64,000 nucleotides of DNA from Congeria kusceri (lineage: Eukaryota; Mollusca; Bivalvia; Myida; Dreissenidae), in contig CM051030.1 in NCBI GenBank assembly GCA_027627225.1, forward strand, positions 5,805,001-5,869,000, in the 5' to 3' direction. The stretch's first letter is position 1. The number at the start of each line of letters is the position of its first letter. A program made the translations under genes and the position numbers. Shown one piece after another: positions 1 to 12,265 of this stretch. The notes beneath the pieces are model-generated. The model was not told the DNA's origin, did not search any database, and saw only the letters and a program-made list of their open reading frames with translations.

Positions 1-636
1 AGCAACAAAAGTCTCGCATACTGTTGTGCGTAAATGTGCGATTCTAATAAACCCTTGATGCAATTCATATCAACATGAAGATTGACAAAAAATAATTAAC
101 TTTAGACAATATGCACATAATAAATCTGTAACAAATTATACGTAAATAATATGTGTACGTAATGTCCTAATAGCAAAATACACAGCAATATAAATCTGAC
201 TTGATGTGATTTCATAGTACATAGTTCATACATCATTCAGATCAATCCACCGTGAAGATTTTGGGGCTTTGGAGTCGTGAATCTTAAGTTTAAAAACAAC
301 AAGCATTTGATTAAGTAGAGAGCCAATGAAAAGGATATAAGAACTTGTTCTCTGCAGATCTTCTCAATGTTCTCCATATATGAAGTTACACACTTGTTCT
401 ACATAGCAAGAGCAATCAAGAACAGCCATCGAAATCAGCTGTTTGACCAAGCCAGCCAGAATTCTTATATCACTACTTCATACGCCCAAAAATGTACGGC
501 CTTGGGAATTTTTACTGAAACTGAAACATAGCCTCAGACGACCTCAGCAGCTCAGTTGCAATTTATTTTTGTTATACAATGTTTGTTGTCTGAGCGACAA
601 GTCAATAGTTCTTTCAACTATAAAATCTTTCGTTGC

Positions 637-2337
637 TCAGTCGATGACGTAGTTTGGATGTACGACCAGGAACGGGTCTTCCTCTCGCACCAGGGTGTCC
701 GTATCGTGCTTGGTCTTCTTGCTCAGCCCTGTCTGGGCCAGCTCAATCAACACGTGGTCCTGCAATGACATGCAATGCATCGGTAAGTAAAGCATCCACT
801 ATCGAGGGTTTGGGCAAGATTTCTTAATAGATGGTCCTGGAAAAAAATGTAACACCTCAACAAGCTCGCAGTGAGTAACACACCCTACAGAGATTTCTTG
901 ATATTCCTTTGGTTTTGGGGAAGGCTTCTTAACATTTTCCTTTGGTTTGGGGCATGATTTATTTTTCCTTTTCCTTTGGTTTTGAACAAATTTCTGAACA
1001 TTTTCCTTTGGTTTTGAGGAAAGTTTTCTTAACATTTTCCTTTGGTTTTGGAAAAGATTTCTGAAGGTTTTCCTGTGGTTTTGAAAGATTTCTTAACATT
1101 ATTCATTGGTTTTGGGAAAGACTACTGAACATTTTACTTTGGTTTAGTGCAAGATTTCTCACCATTTTCGGTAATTCCAAAGATCTTTCTCAAAAGACAC
1201 CAAGTACTGGTTCTACCCAGGAAACAGACTCAAAAGCGTCTCACTAAGTCTCAGACTTTCGACGCGATCGAGCTAAAAAAAGGTTTAACTACTCACATGA
1301 TGTACAAGTCTATCCAGCACTTTCTCAATGACTGTTTTCTTCTCGACCAGATCCGCCTCTGACTCAATCTCACTCTCCATCTCTCCCAGGTACCAGCTGA
1401 TCAGGTTACTGCGTCTCAGGCCCGGACTGTCTTCACCTGCAATAGACATTTCCATAACTGTCAACCATATGTAAATCAAATTTCATACAAACTGCTGAAA
1501 CAAAAAGTTCCATGACTTTTCCATGACATAGCTCAGTTTTCCATGATACAATCCAAACATACTTGAAGTCAAAATAGAACACTGATATCCATATTTTATT
1601 TGATCAACATAAAATTTTATTTATTTTGGTCGATTCGCGTTCTGTAGAATAGAATAGAATTGCTTGTAAAGCTGCAGTAAATGTTTTCTATCATTACACT
1701 CGATAATAATTTTTCGTTACAATACATTTCAATGGATTGATCATTTTTAAGCACTTAAGACATATTCAAGGATACTTTTCAGCTTTCCTTTAATATTTTG
1801 AAAAATCCATGATTTTCCCCTGATCAAATCCAAATTATCAAAACTCCATGACTTTTTCCAGACAAAGCCCATTTTCCATGACTTTTCCAGATCCTACAAA
1901 CTCTGTCAATCTAACATTTTATCCAACCATTGCACTCGAATATCACGCGTTTAATGGTTAACCTATTTTACACAAAATGTGGTAAAGCTTGTGATGTGTC
2001 GGTGATTTCCGATGAATGGAAATTAATCCTTTAGCAATAGCAGTTTAAATGTCAGTGGCAAAACACTGAATAGGTCAACTGCATCTGCACATGAACAAAA
2101 ATGGCTAATTTAGGTAATAAAAGTTTTGTTATGGATGAAATAAGAAACAACAGACTGTCTGGTGAAAGTCATCCCACAAACCTTCCTGCTCCTCCTCAGC
2201 TTTCCTCATGTACAGCACCATGAGATTGGCCATCTGCTTGTACTCATCGTACGACAGTTTCAGCCCCTTCTTGGGCCCCTTGCCTGCCACCGCATCGGGA
2301 GCTGCTTCTACCGGGGTCTCTTGAGGGGTAGCTTCTT
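637..2337 (-). pseudogene. Orphan duplicate of MCM6 exons 15-17 (distal copy)
   Basis: Exon-equivalent blocks are 2337-2182, 1436-1297 and 759-637, all with intact reading frames, GT/AG sites, the TGA stop and AATAAA at 567-562. The acceptor of the first block is a new sequence (ACTTCAG) supplied by the duplication junction. There is no upstream MCM6 exon and no in-frame ATG, so alone it cannot make MCM6. It could act as an alternative 3' cassette if MCM6 transcription reads through, or be an inert duplicate. Confidence 0.85.
884..1150. repeat. ~36-bp minisatellite in MCM6 intron 16 (distal copy)
   Basis: About seven degenerate units built on TTTCCTTTGGTTTTG plus TTTCTTAACA. It lies between exon 16 and 17 blocks. 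The counterparts are at 13,419-13,685 and about 25,955-26,220, where the third copy has several substitutions. Confidence 0.8.
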
Positions 2338-2340
2338 CTG

Positions 2341-3085
2341 AAGTTTTATTAAAATATCTCAATGTGTTATCAAGCTATTGAGCGGACACCGTTTTTTTAT
2401 TTTTAGTAACAGTGACCTTGACCCCATACACCCTATACGCAATCCCAAGCGAGGTCTTGGTATAAGGTATCTAGGTATGAAGTTTCATTAAAATATCTCA
2501 ATTCAATATCAAGTTTTTGAGGGGAAACCATTTTTCTTTTTTTAGTTACAGTGACCTTGACCTTGACCCCACCCACCCCATATGCCATCCCAAACGAGGT
2601 ATCAGTAAAAAGTATATATGTATTAAGTTTCATTAAAATATCTCAATGCATGCTCAAGTTATTGAGCAGAAACTGTTTTTCTATTTTCATTAACAGTGAC
2701 ATTGACCCAACCCACACCATATGCAATCCAAAGTGAGGTCTCAATATAAAGTATCTATGTATTAAGTTTTTTCATTAAAATATCTCAATGCTTGCTCAAG
2801 TTATTGAGCGGAAACTGTTTTTCTACTTTTAGTAACAGTGACCTTGACCTTGACCCCACCCACCACATATGCAATCCCAAGTGAAGTCTCAATATAAGGT
2901 ATCAATGCGTTCTCAAGTTATTGAGCAGAAACCGTTTTTTTAATTTTACTAACAGTGACCTTGACCTTGACCCCACCCACCCCATATGCAATCCAAAGCG
3001 AGGTCTTGCAATAAGGTATATATGTATGAAGTTTCATTACAATAGCTTAATTCGTTCTCGAGTAAGAGAGCGGAAACAATAAGTT
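2341..3085. repeat. Tandem array R1 (~140 bp; CCCCACCCACCCCATATGCA)
   Basis: About five units, each with GTGACCTTGACC, CCCCACCCACCCC, ATGCAATCC, GAGGTCT, AAGTTTCATTAAAATATC and GTTATTGAGC. The same family recurs at 14,876-15,620, 31,385-32,110 and 33,890-34,985. The duplication breakpoint lies in the AAGTTT..ATTAAAATATC segment. No coding signal. Confidence 0.85.
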
Positions 3086-3089
3086 GACA

Positions 3090-4395
3090 CTGCCACTAGG
3101 CCTTTGACCTTGAATTGTGACCTTGACCTAGGACCTAGGGACCTGGTTCTTAAACGCGACACTACACCTCACCATGCTTGTCACTTCTGCCAAGTTATTT
3201 GAAAATCCACCCATGCTGGACGAAGATATGCTCTGGATTAAGTGTTAAGGATTGATTTCAATATTTGACCCTTGACCTTAAATTGTGACCTTGACCTTGG
3301 ACCTAGGGACCTGGTTCTTGCGCTCGACACTCCAGCTCACCATGCTTGTTACTTCTGCCAAGTAATTTGAAAATCCATTTGTGCTGGACGAAGATATGCT
3401 CCAGACAGTGTTTAGGATTTATTTCTTAAATTTGACCTTGAACTTGGACATAGGGACCTGGTTATTGTTCGCGACACTCCGTCTCACTATGCTTGTCACT
3501 TCTGCCAGGTTATTTGAAAATCCATCAATGCTGGACAAAGAGATGCTCCGGACAAAGTGTTTAGGACTGATTTCTTAAATTTGACCTTTGACCTTGAATT
3601 GTGACCTTGACCTTGGACCCAGGGACCTGGTTTTTGCACCCGACACTCTGTCTAACCATGCTTGTCACTTTTGCCTCGTTATTTGAAAATCTATCCATGT
3701 TCGACATAGATATGCTCCGGACAAAGTGTTAAGGATTTTCTTCTTAAATTTGACTATTGAGCTTCAATTGTGACCTTGACCTTGGATTTATAGACTTGGC
3801 TCTTGCGCACGACACTCCGACTCACCATGTTTGTCACATCTGCCAGGTTATTTGGAAATCTATCCATACTGGACAAAGATATGCTCTGGACAAGATATTT
3901 AGGATTGATTTCTTAAATTTGACCTTTTACCTTGAATTGTGACCTTGACCTTGGACGTGGTTCTTGTGCGCGACACTCCGTCTCACTATGCTTGTCACTT
4001 CTGCCAAGTTATTTGAAAATCCATCCATGCTGGACAAAGATTTGCTCCGGACAATGTGGTAAGGATTGATTTCTAATATTTGACCTTTGACCTTAAATTG
4101 TGACCTTGACCTTGGACCTAGGGACCTGGTTTTTGTGCGCGACACTCCGTCTCATCATGCTTATCACTTCTGCCAAGTTATTTGGAAATCCATCCATGCT
4201 GGACAAAGTTATGTTCCGGACAAAGTGTCAATGATTGAATTCCTATATTTGACCTTTGACCTTGAATTGTGACCTTGACCTTGGACCTAGGGACCTGGTT
4301 CTTGTGCGCGACACTCTGTCTCATCATGCTTATCACTTCTGCCAAGTAATTTGAAAATCCATCCAGGCTGGACAAAGTTATGCTCCGGACATAGA
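3090..4395. repeat. Tandem array R2 (~170 bp; dense TGACCTTGA)
   Basis: About eight units with TTTGACCTTGAATTGTGACC, CTAGGGACCTGG, GCGACACTCCGTCTCACCAT, CACTTCTGCCAAGTTATTTG and GGACAAAGATATGCTCCGGA. The small ORFs here are repeat translations with no gene content. The motif TGACCTT occurs two to three times per unit. Confidence 0.85.
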
Positions 4396-5000
4396 TCTCC
4401 CGCCGCCCGCCCGCTCGGGCGTTCCCATAATGCGGCCGTTTTTCAAACGGGCGTACAAAAAGTATTTAAAGATCAAATATTTGCCTCCCTCAGGGCTCAT
4501 ACCTACGACCTATGGCATTAAAACCTGTCACCCTAACCACTTGACCCGCTGGAATGTCATCTATAAACATGTTTAATAAAGGCTTTGTAAGTGACACAAG
4601 TGTTTTCCAAAATACTGATTACCGGTAAATGCATTACAAATGCTGTATAAATTTATACATGTCATTTAATGCTTGTCCATAAAAGGCATAATATTTATAA
4701 TTTTTGTGTCAGGACTGTTATTTGTTTCATTATATACAAATTACTATTCTTTTTGAAATCTATGGGAAGAGAAAACAACTGAAAAATGTCACTTAGGCAA
4801 TCTGTGCATAGGTCCCTTGAAACATATGGTGTAAATTCAACAAATTTATGTACTATACATTCATGCAGGTTCTAAAAAAGGACGATGTTTACAAAAACGT
4901 ATCTCCCATAGCAGTAGAACAGTATCCATAGAAGAACTGTGCAATACAAAGGTGTCACAAAGGTGTCTAACTTTAATTAAGTTCAAAAGGCACACAAGTG
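4396..5000. other. Spacer with a possible tRNA-derived SINE head
   Basis: Between arrays R2 and R3. The minus strand at about 4553-4488 reads GGGTCAAGTGGTTAGGGTG ... GTAGGTATGAGCCC, resembling a degenerate tRNA with A- and B-box-like segments. The rest is AT-rich with nothing recognisable. The duplicate is at about 16,931-17,535. Confidence 0.35.
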
Positions 5001-5690
5001 CCGGTAAAGCTCCACCCAAGGAAAATTTATGTTACATTATTTTGAAATCCAACCAGTGGTTTCTGACAAATTTTTTGTCAAAGTTTTCAATATAGTCATA
5101 AAAGGAAAAATGGCCCTGCCCATTTTCGGCCATATCTTTTTCAACGGAGCAGAACCATTGGAGCAACTTTGGTAGAAAAGGAGATGTCATTTAAAGAGGT
5201 TTCTATTTATAGCTCTGGCGGCCATGTTTTTCAACGGAGCGGAACCATTTGAGTGACTTTTGTAGAAAACTAGCAAAGGAACATCTCTGTGAAATTATTT
5301 CGAAATCCAAACAGTGGATTCTGACAAGATGATCTTCAAAGTTTTCAATAGTCATATAAGGAAAAATGGCCACGCCCAATGGCGGAAATGTTTTTCAACA
5401 GAGTGGAACCATTTGGTTGAGGACCACCCAAGGATCATTTCTGTATAATTATTTGAAAATTTACTCAGGGGTTTAGATGTCATTTAAAGATTTTTTCTAT
5501 TAATAGCTCTGGTGACCATCTTGTGCAGCGGACCGGAAGCAATTGAACAACTTTGGTAAAGGAACATTTCTGTGAAGTTTCAACAAAATCGGCCACCTGT
5601 TTTCAGAGGTGTTGTTTAAAGGAAAAGTTTACGCACGCACGCACGAACCGCCATGACATAACCTCTCTGGCCTTAGGCCAGTGGAGCTAA
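5000..5690 (+). mobile_element. Helitron/Helentron-like repeat element, R3-type core
   Basis: Degenerate R3 units followed by a GACG/ACGC-rich stretch and a 3' hairpin CTGGCC-TTA-GGCCAG at 5667-5681, then GCTAAAA. Hairpin plus CTRR-like end is typical of Helitron-class elements, and the tandem core recalls bivalve 'pearl'-type elements. Class assignment is inference. Duplicate at about 17,535-18,225. Confidence 0.45.
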
Positions 5691-5829
5691 AAACCTGGCC
5701 GCTAGGGAGGGCGTGGCCATTTTTAGCTAACTTGAGCACAAAATTGTCCGGTCGGGTGCATATGTAGCTCACCAGAGTTAACAAGACGACCAGGATGGTC
5801 CTAGGTTGCTCACCTGAGTGTAAAGCATC

Positions 5830-7245
5830 GCTTTTAACAAAAAGATTGTTTAAGATTTCAATATAGCCATATAAGGAAAACTGTCCCGCCCCCGGCGGCC
5901 ATTATTTTAAAGGAATCAAAATGATTTTCAGGAATTTGGTAGACGGTCACCCAAGGAACATGTATGTGAAATTATTTTGAAATATAGCCAGTGGTTTCAG
6001 ACAAGAAGATTTTTAAAGTTTTCAATATAGCCATATAAGGAAAACTGCCCCACCCCCTGGCGGCCATGTTTTTTAACAAATCAAAATGATTTCAAGGAAT
6101 TTGATAAGAGTGTCACCAAAGGAACATTTATGTGAAATTATTTTGAAATCCCGCCAGTGGTTTCAGACAAGAAGATTTTAAAAGTTTTCCATATAGCTGT
6201 ATAAGGAAAACTGCCCCGCCCCCTGGAGGCCATGTTTTTTAACAAATCAAATGATTTCAAGGAGTTTGGTAGAGGGTCACCCAACAAACATTTATGTGAA
6301 ATTATTTTGAAATCCAGCCAGTGGTTTCAGACTATAACATTTTAAAAGTTGTCAATATAGCCATATAAGGAAAACTGCCCCGCCCCCTGGCGGCCATGTT
6401 TTTTTAACGTATCAAAATGATTTGAAGGAATTTGGTAAAGGGTCACCCAAGGAGCATTTTTGTGAAATTATTTTGAAATCCAGCAACTGGTTTCATATTA
6501 GAAGATTTTTAAAGTTTTCAATATAGCCATATAAGGGAAACTGCCCCGCCCCCTGGAAGCCATGTTATTAAACAAAGCAAAATGATTTCAAGGAATTTGG
6601 TAGAGGGTCATCCAAGGACCAATTCTGTGAAATTATTTTGAAATCCAGCCACTGGTGTCAGACTAGAAGATTTTTAGTTTTCAATATATTTATATAAGGA
6701 AAACTAGCCCCCCCCCCCCCCCTGGCGGCCATGTTTTTAACGAATCAAAATAATTTTAAGGAATTTGGTAGAGGGTCACCCAAGGAACATTTCTGTGAAA
6801 TTATTTTAAAATCCAGCCAGTGGTTTCAGACAAGAAGATTTTTAAAGTTTTCAATATAGCCATATAAGGAAAACTGCCCCGCCCCCTGGTGGCCATGTCT
6901 TTTAACAAATCAAAATGACTTAAAGGAATTTGGTAGAGGGTCATCCAAGGAGCATTTCTGTGAAAACTATTTTCAAATCCAGCCAGTGGTTTCTGACAAG
7001 AAGATATTTTAAGTTTTCCAGTTTTTAAGCTTTTGGTTGCCATGACAACCAGAGTTTTCAATATATTTTAATAAATTAAAGGAATTTGGTGAAGGACCAT
7101 CCCAGGAACATTCCTGTAAAGTTTGGTTAAACTCCGCCTAGTGGTTTCAGATAAGTTGTTTGAAGAAAAATGTTGAAGACGGACGCCGGACACAGACTGA
7201 CCACAATTGCTCACCCTTGAGCACTTCGTGCTCGGGTGAGCTAAA
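5830..7245 (+). mobile_element. Tandem array R3 (~165 bp) ending in a Helitron-like hairpin
   Basis: About eight units of AGTTTTCAATATAGCCATAT, GGAAAACTGCCCCGCCCCCT, GGCGGCCATGTTTT, AAGGAATTTGGTAGAGGGTC and GAAATTATTTTGAAATCCAG. It ends with GACGGACGCCGGACA, then a hairpin at 7209-7241 (GCTCACCC, GAGCAC / GTGCTC, GGGTGAGC) running into CTAAAA. A 14-nt C-run is at 6708-6721. Duplicate at about 18,365-19,779. Confidence 0.5.
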
Positions 7246-7595
7246 AATAGATAGTTTGACAGTTGTCAGTAAATAAATAAAAACAAGAGTGCCATTGTCA
7301 GTTTGTCACAAAGATACTCCCATCAAAGAAGCTTTGAAACAATTTAAAAACTAATAAGGTAGAGCCATGGTGTTTGTGCATCTAATTCATCTCCATAGCC
7401 TCTCTCTGTGAAGCGAGTTGAAGTATCAAAACTATTCCAAATATATTCTTAATTTTTTATTCAAAACAACAAAATAATCAAGGTGGGTAATACAAACTTT
7501 GGTAATTATGAGATCTAGTTCTTGTGTGCTTCACTTCCCCATCTCACGATGGCGATCATTTCTTAAAACTTAATGTGAAAATCCCTGTATGCATT
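7246..7595. other. AT-rich spacer, nothing recognised
   Basis: No ORF, repeat unit or RNA signal that I can support. Duplicate at about 19,780-20,130. Confidence 0.5.
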
Positions 7596-7599
7596 ACAA

Positions 7600-8560
7600 A
7601 AATAGAATGCCGTCTCACCATGCTTATCACTTCTGCCAAGTTATTAGAAAGTCCCTTCATGCTGGACAAAGATATGCTCTGGACAAAGAGTTATGGATTG
7701 TTTCTTATATTTGACCTTGAATTTTGACATTGACCTTGGGCCTAAGGTCATGGTAAATATGCCCGACACACCGTCCCACCATGCTTTTCATTGAAAATCC
7801 ATCCATGCTGGACAAAGGTATGCTCTAGACAAAGTGTTAAGGATTTATTTCTATTTGACCTTGGGCCTGGTACTCCGCCTCACCATGCTTGTCACTTCTG
7901 CCAATTCATTTGAAAATCCATCCATGCTGAATAACGACATGCTACGGACAAAGTATTCAGGCTCGATTTCTTATCGTTGACCTTGGATCTTGAATTGTGA
8001 CGACCAAGCGACCTGGTTCTTGTGCGTGACACTCCGTCTTACCATGCTTTTCACTTCATGTTATTTGAAAATCCTGTGCTGGACAAAATATGCTGCTGAC
8101 AATGTGTTAAGAAATGATTTATTATATTTGACATTGAATTGCGACGTTGACCTTGGACCTGCTCCTTGCGCGCGACACGCCGCCTCGCCATGCTCGTCAC
8201 TTCTGCCAAGTTATCTGAAAATCCATTCCTGCTGAACAATGATATACTCCGGACAAAGTGTCAGGCATTGATTTCTTATATCTGACCTTGAATTGCGACC
8301 TTGACCTAGGGACCTGGTTCTTGCACGCGACACGCCGCCTCCTCATGCTTGTAACTTCTGCTAAGTTATTTGAAAATCCATCGATACTGGACAAAGATAT
8401 GCTCTGGACAAAGTGTTAAATATTGATTTCTTATATTTGACCTTGGCATTGGGCCTGGTTCTTGTGCGCGACACTCCACCTAACCATGCATCTCACTTCT
8501 GCCAAGTTATTTGAAAATCCATCCATGCTGGACAAAGTTATGATCCGGACAAGATTTTCC
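7600..8560. repeat. Tandem array R2, second block
   Basis: About six more R2 units, more diverged than those at 3090-4395, ending in the same CCCGCCGCCC and GCGTTCCCATAAT boundary sequence seen near 4390. Duplicate at about 20,130-21,095. Confidence 0.8.
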
Positions 8561-8599
8561 CGCCGCCCACCCGTCCGCCCTTCAGGGGCGTTCCCATAA

Positions 8600-9810
8600 T
8601 ACGTCCAGTTTTTCAAATGGGCGTATAAAGTCAAAACTTTTAAAAATCTTCTGAAACCGCAAGGTTCAGAGTTTTCACATTTGATATCCTCTAGTGGACC
8701 TCTACAAAGTTTGTTCAAATTATTCCCCTAGGATCAAAACTGGCCATGCTAAGTTTGTCACATTGTTTATTATAGACTTACATAGCAAAATGACTTAAAA
8801 AATCTCTGAAACCGCAAGGCCCCGAGGTTTCGTCGTAGGTATGTAACATCGTATAGTAGTGGTCCTCGGCGAAGATTTTCAAATTACGCCCATGGGTAAT
8901 AAGAGGACACGCCCCAGGGTCACATGGATTCTATATACATGGATATGTCAAGTGAACTTGAAAAATCTCCTCTGAAACCGCAAGGCCCAGAGATTTGTAT
9001 TTGGTATGTAACATTGTATAGTGGTCTTCTACAAAGATTGTTCAAATTATGCCCCTGGCGTCAAACCTGGCCACGCCCGGGCGTCACATGGTTTATATAA
9101 AATCAAATAGCAAAATGACTTTACAAATCTTCCTCTCTGAAGCCGCAAGGTCATGCGGTTTAGTATGTAACATTGTATGGTGGTCCTCTACAAAGATTGT
9201 TCAAATTACTAGTATGCCTTGGTGTCAAACGTGGCCTCGCTCTGGGGTCACATGGTTTCTTTAGACCATAGCGGCAAGTTGACTTCAAAAATCTCCTCTG
9301 AAACCGCAAAGCCCAGTGGTTTCGTAATTGGTATGCAACATCGTAAAGTGGTTCTGTACAAAGATTGTTCAAATTATGCCCCTGGGGTAAAATTGGCCAC
9401 GCCCTGGGGTTATATTGATTCAACAGACGTATATAGCAAGTGGGCTTTAACAATCTCTTTCTCTGAAACTTCAAGCCACAGTGGTTTCATATTTAGCTAG
9501 TGGTCCTCTACAAAGATTATTCAAATTATGCCCCTGGGGTAAAAAGAAGCCACGCCCCCGGAGGTCACACGATTTCTGTACACTTATACGGCAAGTGAAC
9601 TTAAAAATCTTCTCTGAAACCCTAAGACCCAGAGGTTCCATATTAGGTATGTAAAATTGTATAGTGGTCCTCTACAAAGATTGTTCAAATTATGCCCCTG
9701 GGGTAAAACGTGGCCTAGCTCTGGGGGTCACATAGTTTATATAGACTTAAATGACAAAATGATCTCCTGAAATTGCAAGGCCGAGATCTGTATACTCAGG
9801 TGAGCTCTTG
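8600..9810. repeat. Tandem array R4 (~165 bp)
   Basis: About seven units of ATCTCCTCTGAAACCGCAAG, GGTATGTAACATTGTATAG, GGTCCTCTACAAAGATTGTT, CAAATTATGCCCCTGGGGT and GGCCACGCCC, closing with CTCAGGTGAGCTCTTG. ORFs inside are repeat translations. Duplicate at 21,135-22,345, where a 4-bp deletion in one unit alters the ORFs. Confidence 0.85.
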
Positions 9811-9829
9811 TTTTTTGCATGGCTCTATT

Positions 9830-11600
9830 TACAACTTAACATCTTCTGGTCAGAAACCACTCGTTGGATTTCGAAACAAGTTCACAGAAATGTTCTTTGG
9901 GCAGTTCTCTACGTAAGTTGCTCTAATCGTTTGGGTCCATTGTAAAACATGGCCGCCAGGGGGGCGTGCCTTTTTTCCTTATATGGTTATATTTAAAACT
10001 ATTAAAATCTTTGTCAGAAACCACTGCTTGGATTTCGAAATAATTTCGCAGAAATGTTCCTTATTTGGTTCTACTAAAATTATTTTGATTCGTGTAAAAA
10101 ACATGTCCGCCAGAGGGCCGGGCCTTTTTTCTTTTATAGCATAAAAGGGTTCTTTTGCTTCTGACACTCCTTTCTTAATAGGCCAGTGGAGTGATATTGG
10201 CACTTGTATGCCTCTTGTTCTATATAACAATGATCAGGTGACAATATATAAAAAGTTTCATTGAATTCGGGTCATTAGTCCCAGAGATCTAGAGCGGAAA
10301 CGAAGTACCATAGGGAAGCACGGACATGGAGTATGATGGATACAATTGTCGGGGAAATATGTCTGACCTCCGAAAAAACTAAATGGAAGTTGAATTGGAA
10401 TTGGACGGACAAAGCGGCGACTATATGTCCCCCCCCCCCCCACTTCGGGGAGAATACAACCGCCTGTGGATATTAACCAAATTTTGTAAAAATATTCCTT
10501 AGGCGGTCCTTTATCAAATTTCTTTGATTCACTAAACATAAGACCATAAGGCCCTAGGTCGCTCACCTGAGGAGTTTCATGTTGATTGGCACAAATGTGG
10601 CCTCTAGTGTTCACAAGTTTTTCTTTAATTTGCCCTGGTGACTTAGTTTTTGATCCCACATGACCCAGTTTCGAACTCGACCGAGATATCATAAGAACAT
10701 GTTCTGAGAAAATTTCATGTTGATGGGGCAAAAATGTGGCCTCTCGAGTGTTCACAAGCTTGTTCATCAATTTGACCTAGCGACAAAGGTTTGGACAGCA
10801 TATGATCTAGTTTCGAACTCGTCCGAGATATCATTGGAACAAATGTTCTCGGGAGTTTCATGAAGATGGGCAATAAATGTGGCCTGTAGTGTTCACAAGG
10901 TAATGTTGACGACAAACAACGAATTAATTTTGTAGCCTTACCAAAGTGCCATTTCTGTGAAATAAGTTTGAAATCCAGAATGCAATTTCTGATAAAAGAT
11001 TTTCAAAGTTAGCCATATAACGAAAACAGCCCCACCCCCTGGAGACCATGTTTTTGGACACTTGATATGAAGGAATTAGGTTGATGTTCAGCCAAGGAAC
11101 ATTTCTATGAAATAATTTCGAAATCCAGCCAGAGTTTACTGACAAGAAGACTTAAAAAAGTTTTCAAGATGACCATACAAGAAAAACTGCCCAACCCTCT
11201 GAGGGCCATATTTTTCAATGGAGCAGAACAAATGTTCTGTGCAAGTTTCATGTTGATTGGACAAAAAATGTGGCCTCTAGAGTGTTCACAAGCTTTTTAT
11301 TCTATTTGACCTAGTGACCTAGTTTTTGACACCACATGACCCAGTTTCGAGTCCCAGATATCATTGGAACAAATGTTCTGTGCAATTTTTGTGCCGATTG
11401 GCAATAAATGTGGTCTAAGAGTGATCACAAGGGTAAATGTTGACGACAAACGACGCACAACAGACAAAACGACGTGCCGCATGGATGTGAAGCAGTTTTC
11501 CTTATATGGCTATATTGAAAACTTTCAAAATCTTCTGGTTTGAAACCATGTGCGTGATTTCGAAAAGATTTCACAGAAATATTCATTGGGTGATACTTGG
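9830..11600. repeat. Mosaic of R3 and R5 (~140 bp) repeat units
   Basis: R5 units read TTCGAACTCG, GAGATATCATTGGAACAAAT, GTTTCATGTTGATTGGGC, ATGTGGCCTCTAGAGTGTTC and GACCTAGTGACCTAGTTTTT; inverted and direct R3 fragments flank them. A C-run at 10,430-10,441 differs in length between copies. Duplicate at about 22,365-24,130. Confidence 0.8.
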
Positions 11601-11689
11601 ATTCATTAAACTCTGGTGAGCAACCCAGTGCCATCATGGCCCCCTTGCCTTTAAATTATGATCAATTTATGTTTACCACAATTACGCAT

Positions 11690-11910
11690 CACCGTATGTT
11701 TTATCAAGGGAATTGGAAATACTGTATTAAGCCTCAGGTTTCAATGGCATTCAGAAAACATGAACACATTTATTGTTCAGTATTCAATTTTTTCTTAAAT
11801 ATATACAACCGTATGTTTCTTCAAGGGAATCGGAAATACTATTCAAACGCTCACGTTCCGATGGCGTTCAGAAAACTCAACACATTCATTGTACAGTATT
11901 TTATCAGAAA
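11690..11910. repeat. Two-copy direct repeat, ~124-bp period
   Basis: ACCGTATGTTT, TCAAGGGAAT, GGAAATACT, GGCATTCAGAAAAC and TTGT-CAGTATT occur twice about 124 bp apart. The 111-codon ORF over it is not supported as a gene. Duplicate at about 24,223-24,443. Confidence 0.65.
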
Positions 11911-12059
11911 GGTGCAGATAGGTTACAAGTAGGACAAAATCATACAGGGAACAAGTGTTGTCACTGTAATGCCCCCGATGTGTTTTGACATAATATATAT
12001 TATATTTATGCTCCACACGAGAATATTAACCAAAGTGCAACAACTCCATAAATATAAAG

Positions 12060-12265
12060 TTCTGGTTCTTGTACTCCGCACTTCCTCTCAACGTCCTAAA
12101 ATATTGAAGAATGAGTTATGGTCCTTGTACTCTGCACTTCCTCTCAAAGCCCTCTACCATTGTTTGAAGTATCGTTTGAATCCCTTTAATACTTCTCGAG
12201 TTATACTCCGCACAAGAAGCGGGACAGACGGACAGATGATGCGATCACCATAGCCCCCAAAAACT
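12060..12265. repeat. Short direct repeat and repeat-element tail
   Basis: CTTGTACTCCGCACTTCCTC and a close copy occur about 65 bp apart, then GGGACAGACGGACAGATGAT and ATAGCCCCCAAAAACTC, a tail like those ending other repeat elements here. Duplicate at about 24,593-24,798. Confidence 0.45.

Larger units (their letters stand above)
1..2340. repeat. Tandem unit, leftmost (partial) copy of the 12.5-kb array
   Basis: Matches 12,536-14,875 base for base over long stretches and 25,069-27,414 with more differences. It holds MCM6 exons 15-17, their introns and the 3' flank. The window begins inside this unit, so further copies to the left are possible. Confidence 0.95.

Noticed and set aside
2129..2362. 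Short protein starting MRYFNKTSEEATPQ that would let the orphan cassette be translated alone
   Set aside because: The apparent start codon is TTG, not ATG, and TAG lies just upstream in frame; no eukaryotic start.
3381..4375. Several 60-70 codon ORFs on both strands
   Set aside because: They are translations of ~170-bp R2 repeat units (repeated DGFSNNLAEV-like phrases) with no gene context.
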